A DNA stretch of 5,357 bases from Desulfomicrobium sp. (GCA_003542385.1 DPKT01000012.1:1-5357); one strand, 5' to 3'. Positions 1 through 5,357 are shown, numbered from the stretch's first letter. The notes: generated from the letters alone by a model not told the origin. A program made the numbers and translations.

Positions 1-780
1 CTGGGCTCGGGCTTCGACCCCGGCGTGACCAACGTCTACTGCGCCTACGCCCAGAAGCACCTCTTCGACGAGATCCACGAGCTCGACATCATCGACTGCA
101 ACGCGGGCGACCACGGCCAGCCCTTCGCCACCAATTTCAACCCCGAGATCAACATCCGCGAGATCACCCAGCGCGGCCGCTACTGGGAGCGGGGCGAGTG
201 GGTCGAGACCGACCCCCTGTCCTGGCGCATGAGCTACGACTTCCCCGAGGGCATCGGCCCCAAGGACTGTTACCTCATGTACCACGAGGAGCTGGAATCC
301 CTGGTGCAGAACATCCGGGGCCTGAAGCGCGCCCGCTTCTGGATGACCTTCTCCCAGAACTACCTCAACCACCTGAAGGTGCTGGAAAACATCGGCATGA
401 CCTCCATCGAGCCCGTGGACTACCAGGGCCAGAAGATCGTGCCCCTGCAGTTCCTGAAGGCCGTGCTGCCCGAGCCGGGCTCCCTGGGGCCCCTGACCAA
501 GGGGCGGACCTGCATCGGCTGCGTCATGAAGGGCGTCAAGGACGGCAAGGAGAGAAAGGTCTACATCTACAACATCTGCAGCCACGAGGAGGCCTACCGC
601 GAGGTCGGCTCCCAGGCCATCTCCTACACCACGGGCGTGCCGGCCATGATCGGGGCCATGATGATGCTGACCGGAAAGTGGCGCGGCGCGGGCGTCTTCA
701 ACATGGAGCAGCTCGACCCGGATCCGTTCATGGAGAAGCTCAACATCCACGGCCTGCCCTGGGTGGTGGTCGACCTGTGA
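1..780 (+). CDS. Carboxynorspermidine/carboxyspermidine dehydrogenase (saccharopine dehydrogenase family), 3' part
   Basis: This is the C-terminal 259 residues of an oxidoreductase that reductively condenses L-aspartate semialdehyde with a diamine (putrescine or diaminopropane), using NADPH, to give carboxyspermidine or carboxynorspermidine in the cytoplasm. The reading frame is open from base 1, so the gene starts upstream. The family is about 400 residues long, so roughly 140 residues, the N-terminal Rossmann NADP-binding domain, are missing. Visible hallmarks are GSGFDPGVTNVY at residues 2-13 of the visible part, which joins the Rossmann and catalytic domains, then the CNAGDHGQPFATNFNPEINIRE segment and the later MSYDFPEGIG segment, both typical of this branch of the saccharopine reductase superfamily. 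The gene directly after it is nspC, the enzyme for the next step, which favours the polyamine role over lysine metabolism. Substrate choice (spermidine or norspermidine) cannot be read from the sequence. Family assignment is confident. Confidence 0.92.
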   Translation: MGSGFDPGVTNVYCAYAQKHLFDEIHELDIIDCNAGDHGQPFATNFNPEINIREITQRGRYWERGEWVETDPLSWRMSYDFPEGIGPKDCYLMYHEELESLVQNIRGLKRARFWMTFSQNYLNHLKVLENIGMTSIEPVDYQGQKIVPLQFLKAVLPEPGSLGPLTKGRTCIGCVMKGVKDGKERKVYIYNICSHEEAYREVGSQAISYTTGVPAMIGAMMMLTGKWRGAGVFNMEQLDPDPFMEKLNIHGLPWVVVDL

Positions 781-1949
781 TGGACGGCCGTACCGCGTAC
801 CGCTTCGACACGCGCCAGGTCGCCACGCCGTCCTTCGTGGTCGACCTGGGGCTCATCCGGCGCAATCTGGACGTCCTGGCCGGGGTCAAGGAACGCACGG
901 GCTGCAAGATCCTGCTGGCGCTCAAGGGCTTCGCCATGTGGAGCGTCTTCCCGGTCCTGCGGCAGGTGCTCGACGGGGTCTGCGCCAGTTCTCCGCATGA
1001 GGCCAGGCTCGGCCGCGAGGAGTTCGGCCGCGAGGTGCACGCCTTCGCGGCCGGCTACTCCCAGGCCGACATCTTCGATCTGTGCACCACGGCCGACCAC
1101 ATCGTCTTCAACTCCTTCCGCCAGCTGGAGGCCTTCCGGGGCCTGATCGCCGAGGAGGCCAAGCGGCTCGGCCGGGAGATCGAACTGGGCGTGCGCATCA
1201 ACCCCGAGCATTCCGAGGGCGCGGTGCCCATCTACGACCCGTGTTCGCCGGGCTCGCGCCTGGGCATCCGGCGCAGGGACTTCCGGCCCGACCTGCTCGA
1301 AGGGGTCACGGGCCTGCACTGGCACAACCTGTGCGAACAGAACGCCGACTGCCTGGAGCGGACCATCGAGGCCGCCGAAAAGGGCTTCGGGGAGTTCTTC
1401 CCGCGCATGCGGTACGTCAATTTCGGCGGCGGCCACCACATCACCCGCCCCGACTACGACACGGACCTCCTGTGCCGGCTGATAAACGACTTCAAGCAGC
1501 GCCACGGCGTTCAGGTCTACCTGGAACCCGGCGAGGCCGTGGCCCTGAACACGGGCTACCTGGTCTCGACCGTCCTCGACGTGACCGAGGCAGACATGCC
1601 CATCGTCATCATGGACGCGTCCGTCCCGGCGCACATGCCCGACGTGCTGGAAATGCCGTACCGTCCGCACATCGTCGGCTCCGGCCTGCCCGGAGAAAAG
1701 CCCTGGACCTGCCGCCTGGGCGGCCTGTCCTGCCTGGCCGGCGACGTGGCCGGCGAGTACTCCTTCGACCGGCCGCTGGTCCCCGGCGACCGCCTGGTCT
1801 TCACGGACATGGCCCACTACTCCATGGTCAAGACCAACACCTTCAACGGCATCCAGCTGCCAAGCATCGCGGTCTTCGAACCAGAGGACGGTTCCATGCG
1901 CGTGGTGCGGAGCTTCGGTTACGAGGATTTCAAGGGCCGGTTGTCCTGA
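780..1949 (+). CDS. nspC: Carboxynorspermidine/carboxyspermidine decarboxylase NspC
   Basis: This is a PLP-dependent decarboxylase of 389 residues that removes CO2 from carboxynorspermidine or carboxyspermidine to yield norspermidine or spermidine. It has the fold-type III alanine-racemase-like fold shared with diaminopimelate and ornithine decarboxylases, and family members are about 370-390 residues. Lys49 in KILLALKGF is the expected Schiff-base lysine. HWHNLCEQ lies at 180-187, NFGGGHHIT at 214-222 is a glycine-rich PLP phosphate-binding segment, EPGEA occupies 249-253, and GGLSCLAGDVAGEY at 314-327 supplies the Cys318/Asp322 pair expected at the dimer-interface active site. The ATG shares its A with the TGA of the upstream dehydrogenase gene. 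The only purine-rich sequence before it is a weak GGTGG, so translational coupling is likely. The frame continues open upstream to 198, but that stretch is the shadow of the dehydrogenase gene. The gene ends 20 bp before a strong terminator. Confidence 0.95.
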   Translation: MDGRTAYRFDTRQVATPSFVVDLGLIRRNLDVLAGVKERTGCKILLALKGFAMWSVFPVLRQVLDGVCASSPHEARLGREEFGREVHAFAAGYSQADIFDLCTTADHIVFNSFRQLEAFRGLIAEEAKRLGREIELGVRINPEHSEGAVPIYDPCSPGSRLGIRRRDFRPDLLEGVTGLHWHNLCEQNADCLERTIEAAEKGFGEFFPRMRYVNFGGGHHITRPDYDTDLLCRLINDFKQRHGVQVYLEPGEAVALNTGYLVSTVLDVTEADMPIVIMDASVPAHMPDVLEMPYRPHIVGSGLPGEKPWTCRLGGLSCLAGDVAGEYSFDRPLVPGDRLVFTDMAHYSMVKTNTFNGIQLPSIAVFEPEDGSMRVVRSFGYEDFKGRLS

Positions 1950-1969
1950 AAGCCTCTGGAAAATTGTAC

Positions 1970-2008
1970 AAAAAACGGGAGTCCGGATCATCCGGGCTCC
2001 CGTTTTTT
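1970..2008 (+). terminator. Strong intrinsic terminator of the polyamine operon, probably bidirectional
   Basis: The left arm AAAAAACGGGAG (1970-1981) pairs perfectly with CTCCCGTTTTTT (1997-2008). The stem continues with a T-G wobble and CCGG/CCGG (1983-1986 with 1992-1995), leaving the loop ATCAT. The T-run ends the structure on the + strand, and the A-run at the start becomes a T-run on the - strand. It can therefore stop nspC transcription and also leftward transcription from the convergent ATPase gene, which has no clear terminator of its own. Confidence 0.93.
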
Positions 2009-2053
2009 CATGGCCGGTTCGTGGCGTAACCACCTATAAAATAGAAGAATACG

Positions 2054-2107
2054 CTCGTTGAAATAATTTTGCTCAATGAGTGAGTATTTTTACTCAATCC
2101 GTTGAGT
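2054..2107. repeat. Cluster of three interlocking inverted repeats (CTCAA/TTGAG motif)
   Basis: Three dyads lie end to end in AT-rich DNA between two convergent genes. The first pairs CTCGTTGA (2054-2061) with TCAATGAG (2073-2080), 8 pairs including one G-T. The second is TGAGTA-TTTT-TACTCA (2081-2096), perfect. The third is ACTCAA-TCCG-TTGAGT (2092-2107), perfect. The second and third share ACTCA, so in RNA or cruciform DNA they are mutually exclusive. No T-run follows at the right distance, so they are not ordinary terminators. Function is unknown; a protein-binding palindrome cluster or a mobile-element remnant is possible. Confidence 0.7.
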
Positions 2108-2180
2108 GGAATGGTAGTGTGCTGTTTTTATTTTTTATATCAGGCAATTATCGTGAGTCATTTTTGGGTGGTCCGCCAAT

Positions 2181-3443
2181 TTATTGCTGCGATGGCCGTG
2201 TTGAAGCCCACAGGCTACAGATTGGTACGGCACACAGTTGATTCCCGAAGGGCACGACCGCCTCGCCGTCGTACATCACGATGCCGGCTGCAAAACGGTT
2301 TTCCACGGCCTGCTGAAGTTTGCGCAGGCCTTTGAAATCGTCGCCGGTCACCGTCGATGACGCCTTTACCTCGACCCCCGCGATCCGCCCCCCGCATTCC
2401 AGCACGATATCCACTTCCGACTTATCCTTGTCCCGGAAATGGCTGAACGAGACTGCGTCATCCAGCCAGCTGGCCTGGCGCCTCAGTTCCTGATAGATGA
2501 AGGTTTCCAGGATCTGGCCAAACACAGCGCGGTCGTTCCAGAGGGCATCGGCGTCCAGGCCGAGCAGGGCGCAGGCCAGGCCCGTGTCTCCGAGGTGCAG
2601 CTTCGGGGTCTTGATGAGCCGGCTGAGACGGTTGCTGTGCCAGGGAGGCAGTTCTTCCAGGAGGAATATCCGCGACAGCAAGGTCACGTACTCGCGGATC
2701 GTGCTTCGGCTGACCTGGAAGGGCGCGGCCAGGTCCGACACGTTCAGCAGGCGGGCAGTCTGTCCGGCCGCCAGTGTCAGCAGGCGAGGCAGGGCGTCCA
2801 TTTGGCTGATGCGGGCCAGATCGCGGATGTCCCGCTGGACCAGGGTTTCGGCGTAATCGCGGTACCAGACGGCTCTGCGCTTGGCCGTAGCGCGCTTCAA
2901 GGCGGGCGGATAGCCTCCGGCGGCCACACGTTCGGCCAGATCCCGGCCCAGACGCCGGCCTCTGATGCCTGCCTTGAATCGTCCTTGCAGCAACGCGGTC
3001 AGGAATTCCGGGTTTTTTCCGGAGAGTTCCGCCTGGGCCAGCGGGTGGAGTCTGAGTATCTCCATCCTTCCGGCCAGCGAATCCGCCAGACGGGGAATCA
3101 GGAGAACGTTGGCCGAGCCGGTCAGGATGAAACGGCCGGCCTCCCGCCGGGCGTCCACGGCCGCCTTCAGCGCCGTGAACAGTTCCGGCACGCGCTGTAT
3201 TTCGTCCAGGATCACCCGCTTCGGAAGATCGGCGACATAGCCCACAGGATCGCTCTGCGCGGCGGCGCGTTGCACGTCGTCGTCAAAGCTCAGATAGGCA
3301 AAGCTTGCATCCTCGCCCGCCTGTCGGGCCAGCGTCGTCTTGCCGCACTGACGGGGGCCATGGATCAGCACGACCGGAGCATCGGCGAGTGCCTCCAGCA
3401 GGCGGGGGCGGATGAAGCGCGGATAGAGGTCTGTCGATTCCAT
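2181..3443 (-). CDS. AAA_14 / DUF4143 family ATP-binding protein
   Basis: This is a cytoplasmic P-loop ATPase of about 420 residues, the usual length for the AAA_14-DUF4143 family, whose cellular role is not established. Numbering from the ATG at 3443: Walker A GPRQCGKTT at 29-37, Walker B VILDEIQ at 77-83 (Asp80, Glu81), and a sensor-like ILTGSAN at 106-112. The family's GGYP motif is near 176-179, followed by a YRDYAETLVQRDIRDL segment. A helix-turn-helix-like stretch (PFQVSRSTIREYV) lies at about 241-253. A C-terminal DUF4143 region has SEVDIVLE then GVEVKAS (Glu343, Asp345, Glu358, Lys360), resembling a PD-(D/E)XK nuclease core. Start choice: ATG 3443 (MESTDLYPRF) fits best, ATG 3452 adds three residues, and both have weak ribosome-binding sites. 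A TTG at 3518 would put the repeat array inside the protein and is unlikely. The gene stands alone, flanked by AT-rich DNA, and looks like an accessory gene. Confidence 0.88.
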   Translation of the reverse strand: MESTDLYPRFIRPRLLEALADAPVVLIHGPRQCGKTTLARQAGEDASFAYLSFDDDVQRAAAQSDPVGYVADLPKRVILDEIQRVPELFTALKAAVDARREAGRFILTGSANVLLIPRLADSLAGRMEILRLHPLAQAELSGKNPEFLTALLQGRFKAGIRGRRLGRDLAERVAAGGYPPALKRATAKRRAVWYRDYAETLVQRDIRDLARISQMDALPRLLTLAAGQTARLLNVSDLAAPFQVSRSTIREYVTLLSRIFLLEELPPWHSNRLSRLIKTPKLHLGDTGLACALLGLDADALWNDRAVFGQILETFIYQELRRQASWLDDAVSFSHFRDKDKSEVDIVLECGGRIAGVEVKASSTVTGDDFKGLRKLQQAVENRFAAGIVMYDGEAVVPFGNQLCAVPICSLWASTRPSQQ

Positions 3444-3445
3444 GG

Positions 3446-3533
3446 CGTCCATATGTAGATTGTCGTCCGTCCAATTGCAAATTTTATATCGTCCAATTGT
3501 CAGTTTATGTTCGTCCAATTGCCAGTTTGAAAG
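3446..3533. repeat. Four 22-bp-phased direct repeats upstream of the ATPase gene
   Basis: CGTCCAATTG occurs at 3468-3477, 3490-3499 and 3512-3521, exactly 22 bp apart. The following bases also agree, so all three units fit CGTCCAATTGNNANTTT. A degenerate fourth copy, CGTCCATATG (8 of 10), begins at 3446, again 22 bp away. On the - strand the core reads CAATTGGACG, and in the fourth unit this becomes CATATGGACG, which contains the ATG at 3452. A 22-bp period is about two helical turns, so bound proteins would sit on one face of the DNA. This looks like an iteron-type operator of the ATPase gene. The period is not a multiple of 3, so it does not encode a peptide repeat. Confidence 0.85.
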
Positions 3534-3576
3534 CAGAGGTTATGATATAAATTGAATAAATTAAGATAATTGAATT

Positions 3577-3605
3577 ATTATACGTCAGGTTTCAGCGAGG
3601 CTGAA
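3577..3605 (-). promoter_or_regulatory. Possible promoter for the ATPase gene
   Basis: On the - strand a perfect -10 hexamer TATAAT (3582-3577) lies 17 bp after TTCAGC (3605-3600), a poor -35 matching three of six positions. Transcription would start near 3570 and give a leader of about 125 nt that contains the whole 22-bp repeat array. Because this DNA is AT-rich, chance matches are likely, and other AT-rich hexamers lie nearer the gene. Confidence 0.35.
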
Positions 3606-3606
3606 A
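3590..3606. repeat. Operator-like palindrome TTTCAGC-GAG-GCTGAAA
   Basis: This is a perfect 7-bp inverted repeat with a 3-bp centre. It lies between the ATPase and the AhpD-like gene and covers the spacer and -35 of the possible leftward promoter. The size and symmetry suit a dimeric repressor. As a hairpin it is not followed by a T-run on either strand, so it is not a terminator by itself. Confidence 0.5.
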
Positions 3607-3628
3607 AAAGCCGGCAGTTGCCCCCTTT
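3604..3628 (-). terminator. Possible weak intrinsic terminator of the AhpD-like gene
   Basis: Read on the - strand, AAAG and GGC pair with GCC and CTTT around the loop AACT, interrupted by a GG/GG internal mismatch, and the stem runs into six T residues. It lies about 45 bp after the stop codon of the AhpD-like gene, a sensible position. The imperfect stem keeps confidence low. Confidence 0.4.
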
Positions 3629-3672
3629 CCGGTGCAGAAATCTTGGTTTCAGGATTCCGACGGTCTGGCCAG

Positions 3673-4035
3673 TCATTCCTCCCGCTTCCCCTTGAAATAC
3701 TCCATGGCCTTCAGCACGAACCGCGCGTAGGCCCCGGCCTGGCCGCCGCCCATTTCGATGGCCACGTCGATGGTCTCGTAGATCTCCTGGTCCGTGGCGC
3801 CGTGCTGCATGGCCTGGTCCAGGTGCCATTCCATGCAGGGTTCGCACTTGGTGACGATGGAGATGGACAGGGCCATCAGTTCCTTGGTTTTCCGGTTCAG
3901 GGCGCCGTCGACGAAGGCCTTTTCCTCCAGTTCCAGGAACGGGGCGTAGGTCTTGACGTTCTTGAGGAACGTCAGGTGCAGGCGCTTGCGGTCCTTGATG
4001 CTCTGCTCGATCTTCGTGAAGGTCAGGTCGGACAT
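3673..4035 (-). CDS. Carboxymuconolactone decarboxylase family protein, AhpD-like
   Basis: This is a small all-helical protein of 120 residues in the CMD/AhpD family, whose members commonly act in thiol-disulfide redox chemistry or related peroxidase cycles. The CMD core spans about 30-110. CEPCMEWH supplies Cys64, Cys67 and His71, and Glu52 lies exactly 12 residues before the first cysteine. That spacing matches the Glu-Cys-Cys-His set of mycobacterial AhpD (Glu118, Cys130, Cys133, His137), which favours a redox protein over a true gamma-carboxymuconolactone decarboxylase. The residue between the cysteines that is His132 in AhpD is Pro66 here. EMGGGQAGAYARF near 94-106 is the usual C-terminal helix pair. 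The start is well supported: GGAGG sits 5 bp before the ATG. The gene is transcribed away from iorA across a 108-bp gap. No ahpC-like partner is in the window, so the substrate is unknown. Confidence 0.9.
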   Translation of the reverse strand: MSDLTFTKIEQSIKDRKRLHLTFLKNVKTYAPFLELEEKAFVDGALNRKTKELMALSISIVTKCEPCMEWHLDQAMQHGATDQEIYETIDVAIEMGGGQAGAYARFVLKAMEYFKGKREE

Positions 4036-4040
4036 GGTTT

Positions 4041-4045
4041 CCTCC
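4041..4045 (-). promoter_or_regulatory. Shine-Dalgarno site of the AhpD-like gene
   Basis: On the - strand GGAGG is followed by AAACC and then ATG, an ideal anti-16S match and spacing. It fixes the start of the AhpD-like protein at 4035. Confidence 0.85.
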
Positions 4046-4105
4046 GCATGGTCATTGCCTCCCGCTTCCGTGTGGGGTAGGCGGTATGAATGTCAGGATT
4101 TCCGT

Positions 4106-4121
4106 TTTCGGGGGTCCGAAA
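4106..4121. repeat. Small palindrome TTTCGG-GGGT-CCGAAA in the divergent intergenic region
   Basis: This is a perfect 6-bp inverted repeat with a 4-base centre, 22 bp before the iorA start codon and about 70 bp from the start of the divergent AhpD-like gene. It could be an operator shared by the two genes or a leader hairpin of iorA. No T-run follows it. No convincing -35/-10 pair was found in the 108-bp gap on either strand. Confidence 0.45.
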
Positions 4122-4133
4122 CCTCCCTACAGC

Positions 4134-4138
4134 GAGGA
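4134..4138 (+). promoter_or_regulatory. Shine-Dalgarno site of iorA
   Basis: GAGGA lies 5 bp before ATG 4144 and decides for that start over the in-frame ATGs at 4153 and 4162. CCTC at 4122-4125 could pair with its GAGG, a weak 4-bp stem that might partly hide the site. Confidence 0.75.
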
Positions 4139-4143
4139 AGCAC

Positions 4144-5357
4144 ATGAAGTACATGGGTGAAATGCTCCTGACCCGGACGCCTTTTTCGGAGATCGTCATG
4201 GGCAACACGGCCCTGGTGCGGGCCATGGTCGAGGCCGGGACGCGCGTGGTCACGTCCTACCCCGGTTCGCCGACGCCGGAGATCGCCACGGCGATCCAAT
4301 CCATCACGCCGGAGAAGCGGCCGTTTTATTTCGAGTTCTCGACCAACGAGAAGGTGGCCACGGAGGTCGCCCTGGGCGCGGCCCTGAACGGGTACCTGTC
4401 GACGGTCTTCTTCAAGAGCGTAGGACTGAACGTGGCGGCGGACGCATTTGTGCAGTTGTCGCTGCTGAACCTCATCGGCGGCATGGTCGTCGTGCTCGGC
4501 GACGACCCAGGCGCCAACTCCTCCCAGAACGAGCAGGACAACCGCCACTACGCGGCCATGAGCTACACGCCGCTGCTGGAGCCGGCCAACCCGGCCGAGG
4601 TCTACGCCTACTATAAGGAGGCCGCGGCTCTGGCCCGTACCCTGTGCCGCCCGGTCATCCTGCGCCTGACGACCCACGTCTGCCACGTCAAGGAGAAGGT
4701 CGCCTTCGCCGGCTGGGAGCCGCAAGCCTTCGCAAACAACCCGCGCTTCGACGCGGCCAACGGCCCGTACATCCCCCTCACGGCCGCCGTCTTCCCCAAG
4801 AAGCGCACGGCCCTGGAGAACCTCCGCAAGGCCGAGCGCTGGGTGGACGAGCGCGGCCTGCACACGGTCACGGGCGACGGAAACCCGCGCGGCATCATCC
4901 TTTCGGGCATGGTCGCCCTGTCCGTGGCCGACGCCCTGGAGGGGCTGCAGAGCCGGCCCGACGTGCTCAAGCTGGCCATGCCGTACCCCATGCCTTCCCG
5001 CGCCGTGGCCGAGTTCCTGGCCGCGCACAAGGAAGTCAAGGTCCTGGAGGAGCTGGACGACACCCTGGAGAAGGACATCAAGGCCCTGGCCTACGACCGG
5101 GGCCTGGCCGCCCGGGTCATCGGCAAGGCCGACGACGAGGATTGGGTCGGCGAATACACGGCGGACAAGGTCCGGGACATCCTGCACCGCACCTGGCCCG
5201 ACATGTTCCAGGCCCGAGAGGCGGCGGCAGAGCCGCTGGCCCCAGTCCCCGCACGCCCGGCCCAGATGTGTCCGGGCTGCGGCCATCGCAGCGCATTTCA
5301 CGCCATAAAGAAGGCCCTGCCCGAAGGGACCATCACCGTGGCCGACATCGGCTGCCA
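4144..5357 (+). CDS. iorA: Indolepyruvate:ferredoxin oxidoreductase, alpha subunit (5' part)
   Basis: This is the alpha subunit of the thiamine-diphosphate and iron-sulfur enzyme that oxidatively decarboxylates indolepyruvate and other arylpyruvates to aryl-acetyl-CoA while reducing ferredoxin, or runs in reverse for amino acid synthesis in anaerobes. The first 404 residues are present and the frame is still open at the window edge. Family members are about 580-620 residues. The N-terminal domain, related to pyruvate:ferredoxin oxidoreductase domain I, shows TSYPGSPTPE at 37-46, FEFSTNEKVATEVALGAA at 63-80 (Glu69 in the position expected to activate ThDP), and GDDPGANSSQNEQDNR at 119-134. The C-terminal ThDP-binding domain begins with MCPGCGHRSAF (Cys376, Cys379, His381) and ADIGC at 400-404. 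Many homologues have CPGCPHR, so the second glycine is a small variation. The pyrophosphate GDG region and the ferredoxin-like cysteine clusters would lie beyond the edge. iorB is expected next. Confidence 0.93.
   Translation, partial: MKYMGEMLLTRTPFSEIVMGNTALVRAMVEAGTRVVTSYPGSPTPEIATAIQSITPEKRPFYFEFSTNEKVATEVALGAALNGYLSTVFFKSVGLNVAADAFVQLSLLNLIGGMVVVLGDDPGANSSQNEQDNRHYAAMSYTPLLEPANPAEVYAYYKEAAALARTLCRPVILRLTTHVCHVKEKVAFAGWEPQAFANNPRFDAANGPYIPLTAAVFPKKRTALENLRKAERWVDERGLHTVTGDGNPRGIILSGMVALSVADALEGLQSRPDVLKLAMPYPMPSRAVAEFLAAHKEVKVLEELDDTLEKDIKALAYDRGLAARVIGKADDEDWVGEYTADKVRDILHRTWPDMFQAREAAAEPLAPVPARPAQMCPGCGHRSAFHAIKKALPEGTITVADIGC

Noticed and set aside
198..779. Upstream in-frame extension of nspC
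   Set aside because: It lies inside the dehydrogenase gene in another frame and its translation is low-complexity R/G/P/H. NspC begins naturally at the ATG at 780.
624..2033. Long open frame on the - strand (469 codons) opposite nspC
   Set aside because: It is a shadow of high-GC coding sequence, with composition rich in G, A, V, H and D and no recognisable domain. The + strand genes here are unambiguous.
2035..2040. TATAAA as a rightward -10 element
   Set aside because: The bases 17 bp upstream (GGCCGG) do not resemble a -35 element, and no + strand gene follows.
2102..2335. Possible 77-residue + strand protein with a hydrophobic start
   Set aside because: It begins with TTG, has no ribosome-binding site, and its second half is antisense to the ATPase C-terminus. 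The hydrophobic look comes from AT-rich intergenic DNA.
2439..3458. Long + strand open frame (339 codons) opposite the ATPase
   Set aside because: The - strand encodes intact Walker motifs and DUF4143 motifs. This frame shows no domain and is a shadow.
3444..3518. TTG start giving the ATPase a 25-residue N-terminal extension
   Set aside because: The extension is made of the 22-bp repeat array in shifting frames, has no ribosome-binding site, and is not part of the family's usual N-terminus.
3446..3533. CRISPR array
   Set aside because: The repeat core is only 10-17 bp, there is no room for spacers at a 22-bp period, and no cas genes are nearby.
4093..5301. Long open frame on the - strand (402 codons) opposite iorA
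   Set aside because: It is the mirror of a GC-rich gene with clear iorA motifs on the + strand. Its own translation is a repetitive G/R/V/Q/H mix.

Overview
The window is GC-rich (roughly two-thirds G+C in the coding parts by eye). It reads like a chromosomal piece of an anaerobic deltaproteobacterium, most likely a Desulfovibrionales-type sulfate reducer. That assignment is inference, resting on the gene set (carboxyspermidine-type polyamine genes and an indolepyruvate:ferredoxin oxidoreductase) and on the strong preference for G/C at third codon positions. No rRNA, tRNA, CRISPR array or transposase is visible.

Layout. Positions 1-1949 (+) hold a two-gene polyamine operon: the C-terminal two thirds of carboxynorspermidine/carboxyspermidine dehydrogenase, then nspC, the matching PLP-dependent decarboxylase. 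The two genes overlap by one base (TGATG). The operon ends at a near-perfect intrinsic terminator (1970-2008) with an A-tract before the stem and a T-tract after it, so it could work in both directions. Positions 2009-2180 are AT-rich, carry no convincing gene, and contain a block of interlocking palindromes (2054-2107). Positions 2181-3443 (-) encode an AAA_14/DUF4143 ATPase. Its upstream region carries four 22-bp-phased direct repeats (3446-3533), the last of which contains a possible start codon. Positions 3534-3672 are AT-rich, with a possible promoter, an operator-like palindrome and a possible terminator for the next gene. Positions 3673-4035 (-) encode a small AhpD-like carboxymuconolactone decarboxylase-family protein. 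It is divergent from iorA (4144 to the window end, +), the alpha subunit of indolepyruvate:ferredoxin oxidoreductase, which is cut by the window edge.

How the genes fit together. The first two genes form a complete carboxyspermidine route step: reductive condensation of aspartate semialdehyde with a diamine, then decarboxylation. iorA belongs to 2-oxoacid (arylpyruvate) oxidation coupled to ferredoxin, and iorB would be expected just past the right edge. The ATPase has no evident functional link to either side. Its AT-rich flanks, somewhat different base use and private repeat array suggest an accessory gene inserted between core metabolic genes. The most interesting unexplained structures are the phased 22-bp repeat array before the ATPase and the palindrome block after it.
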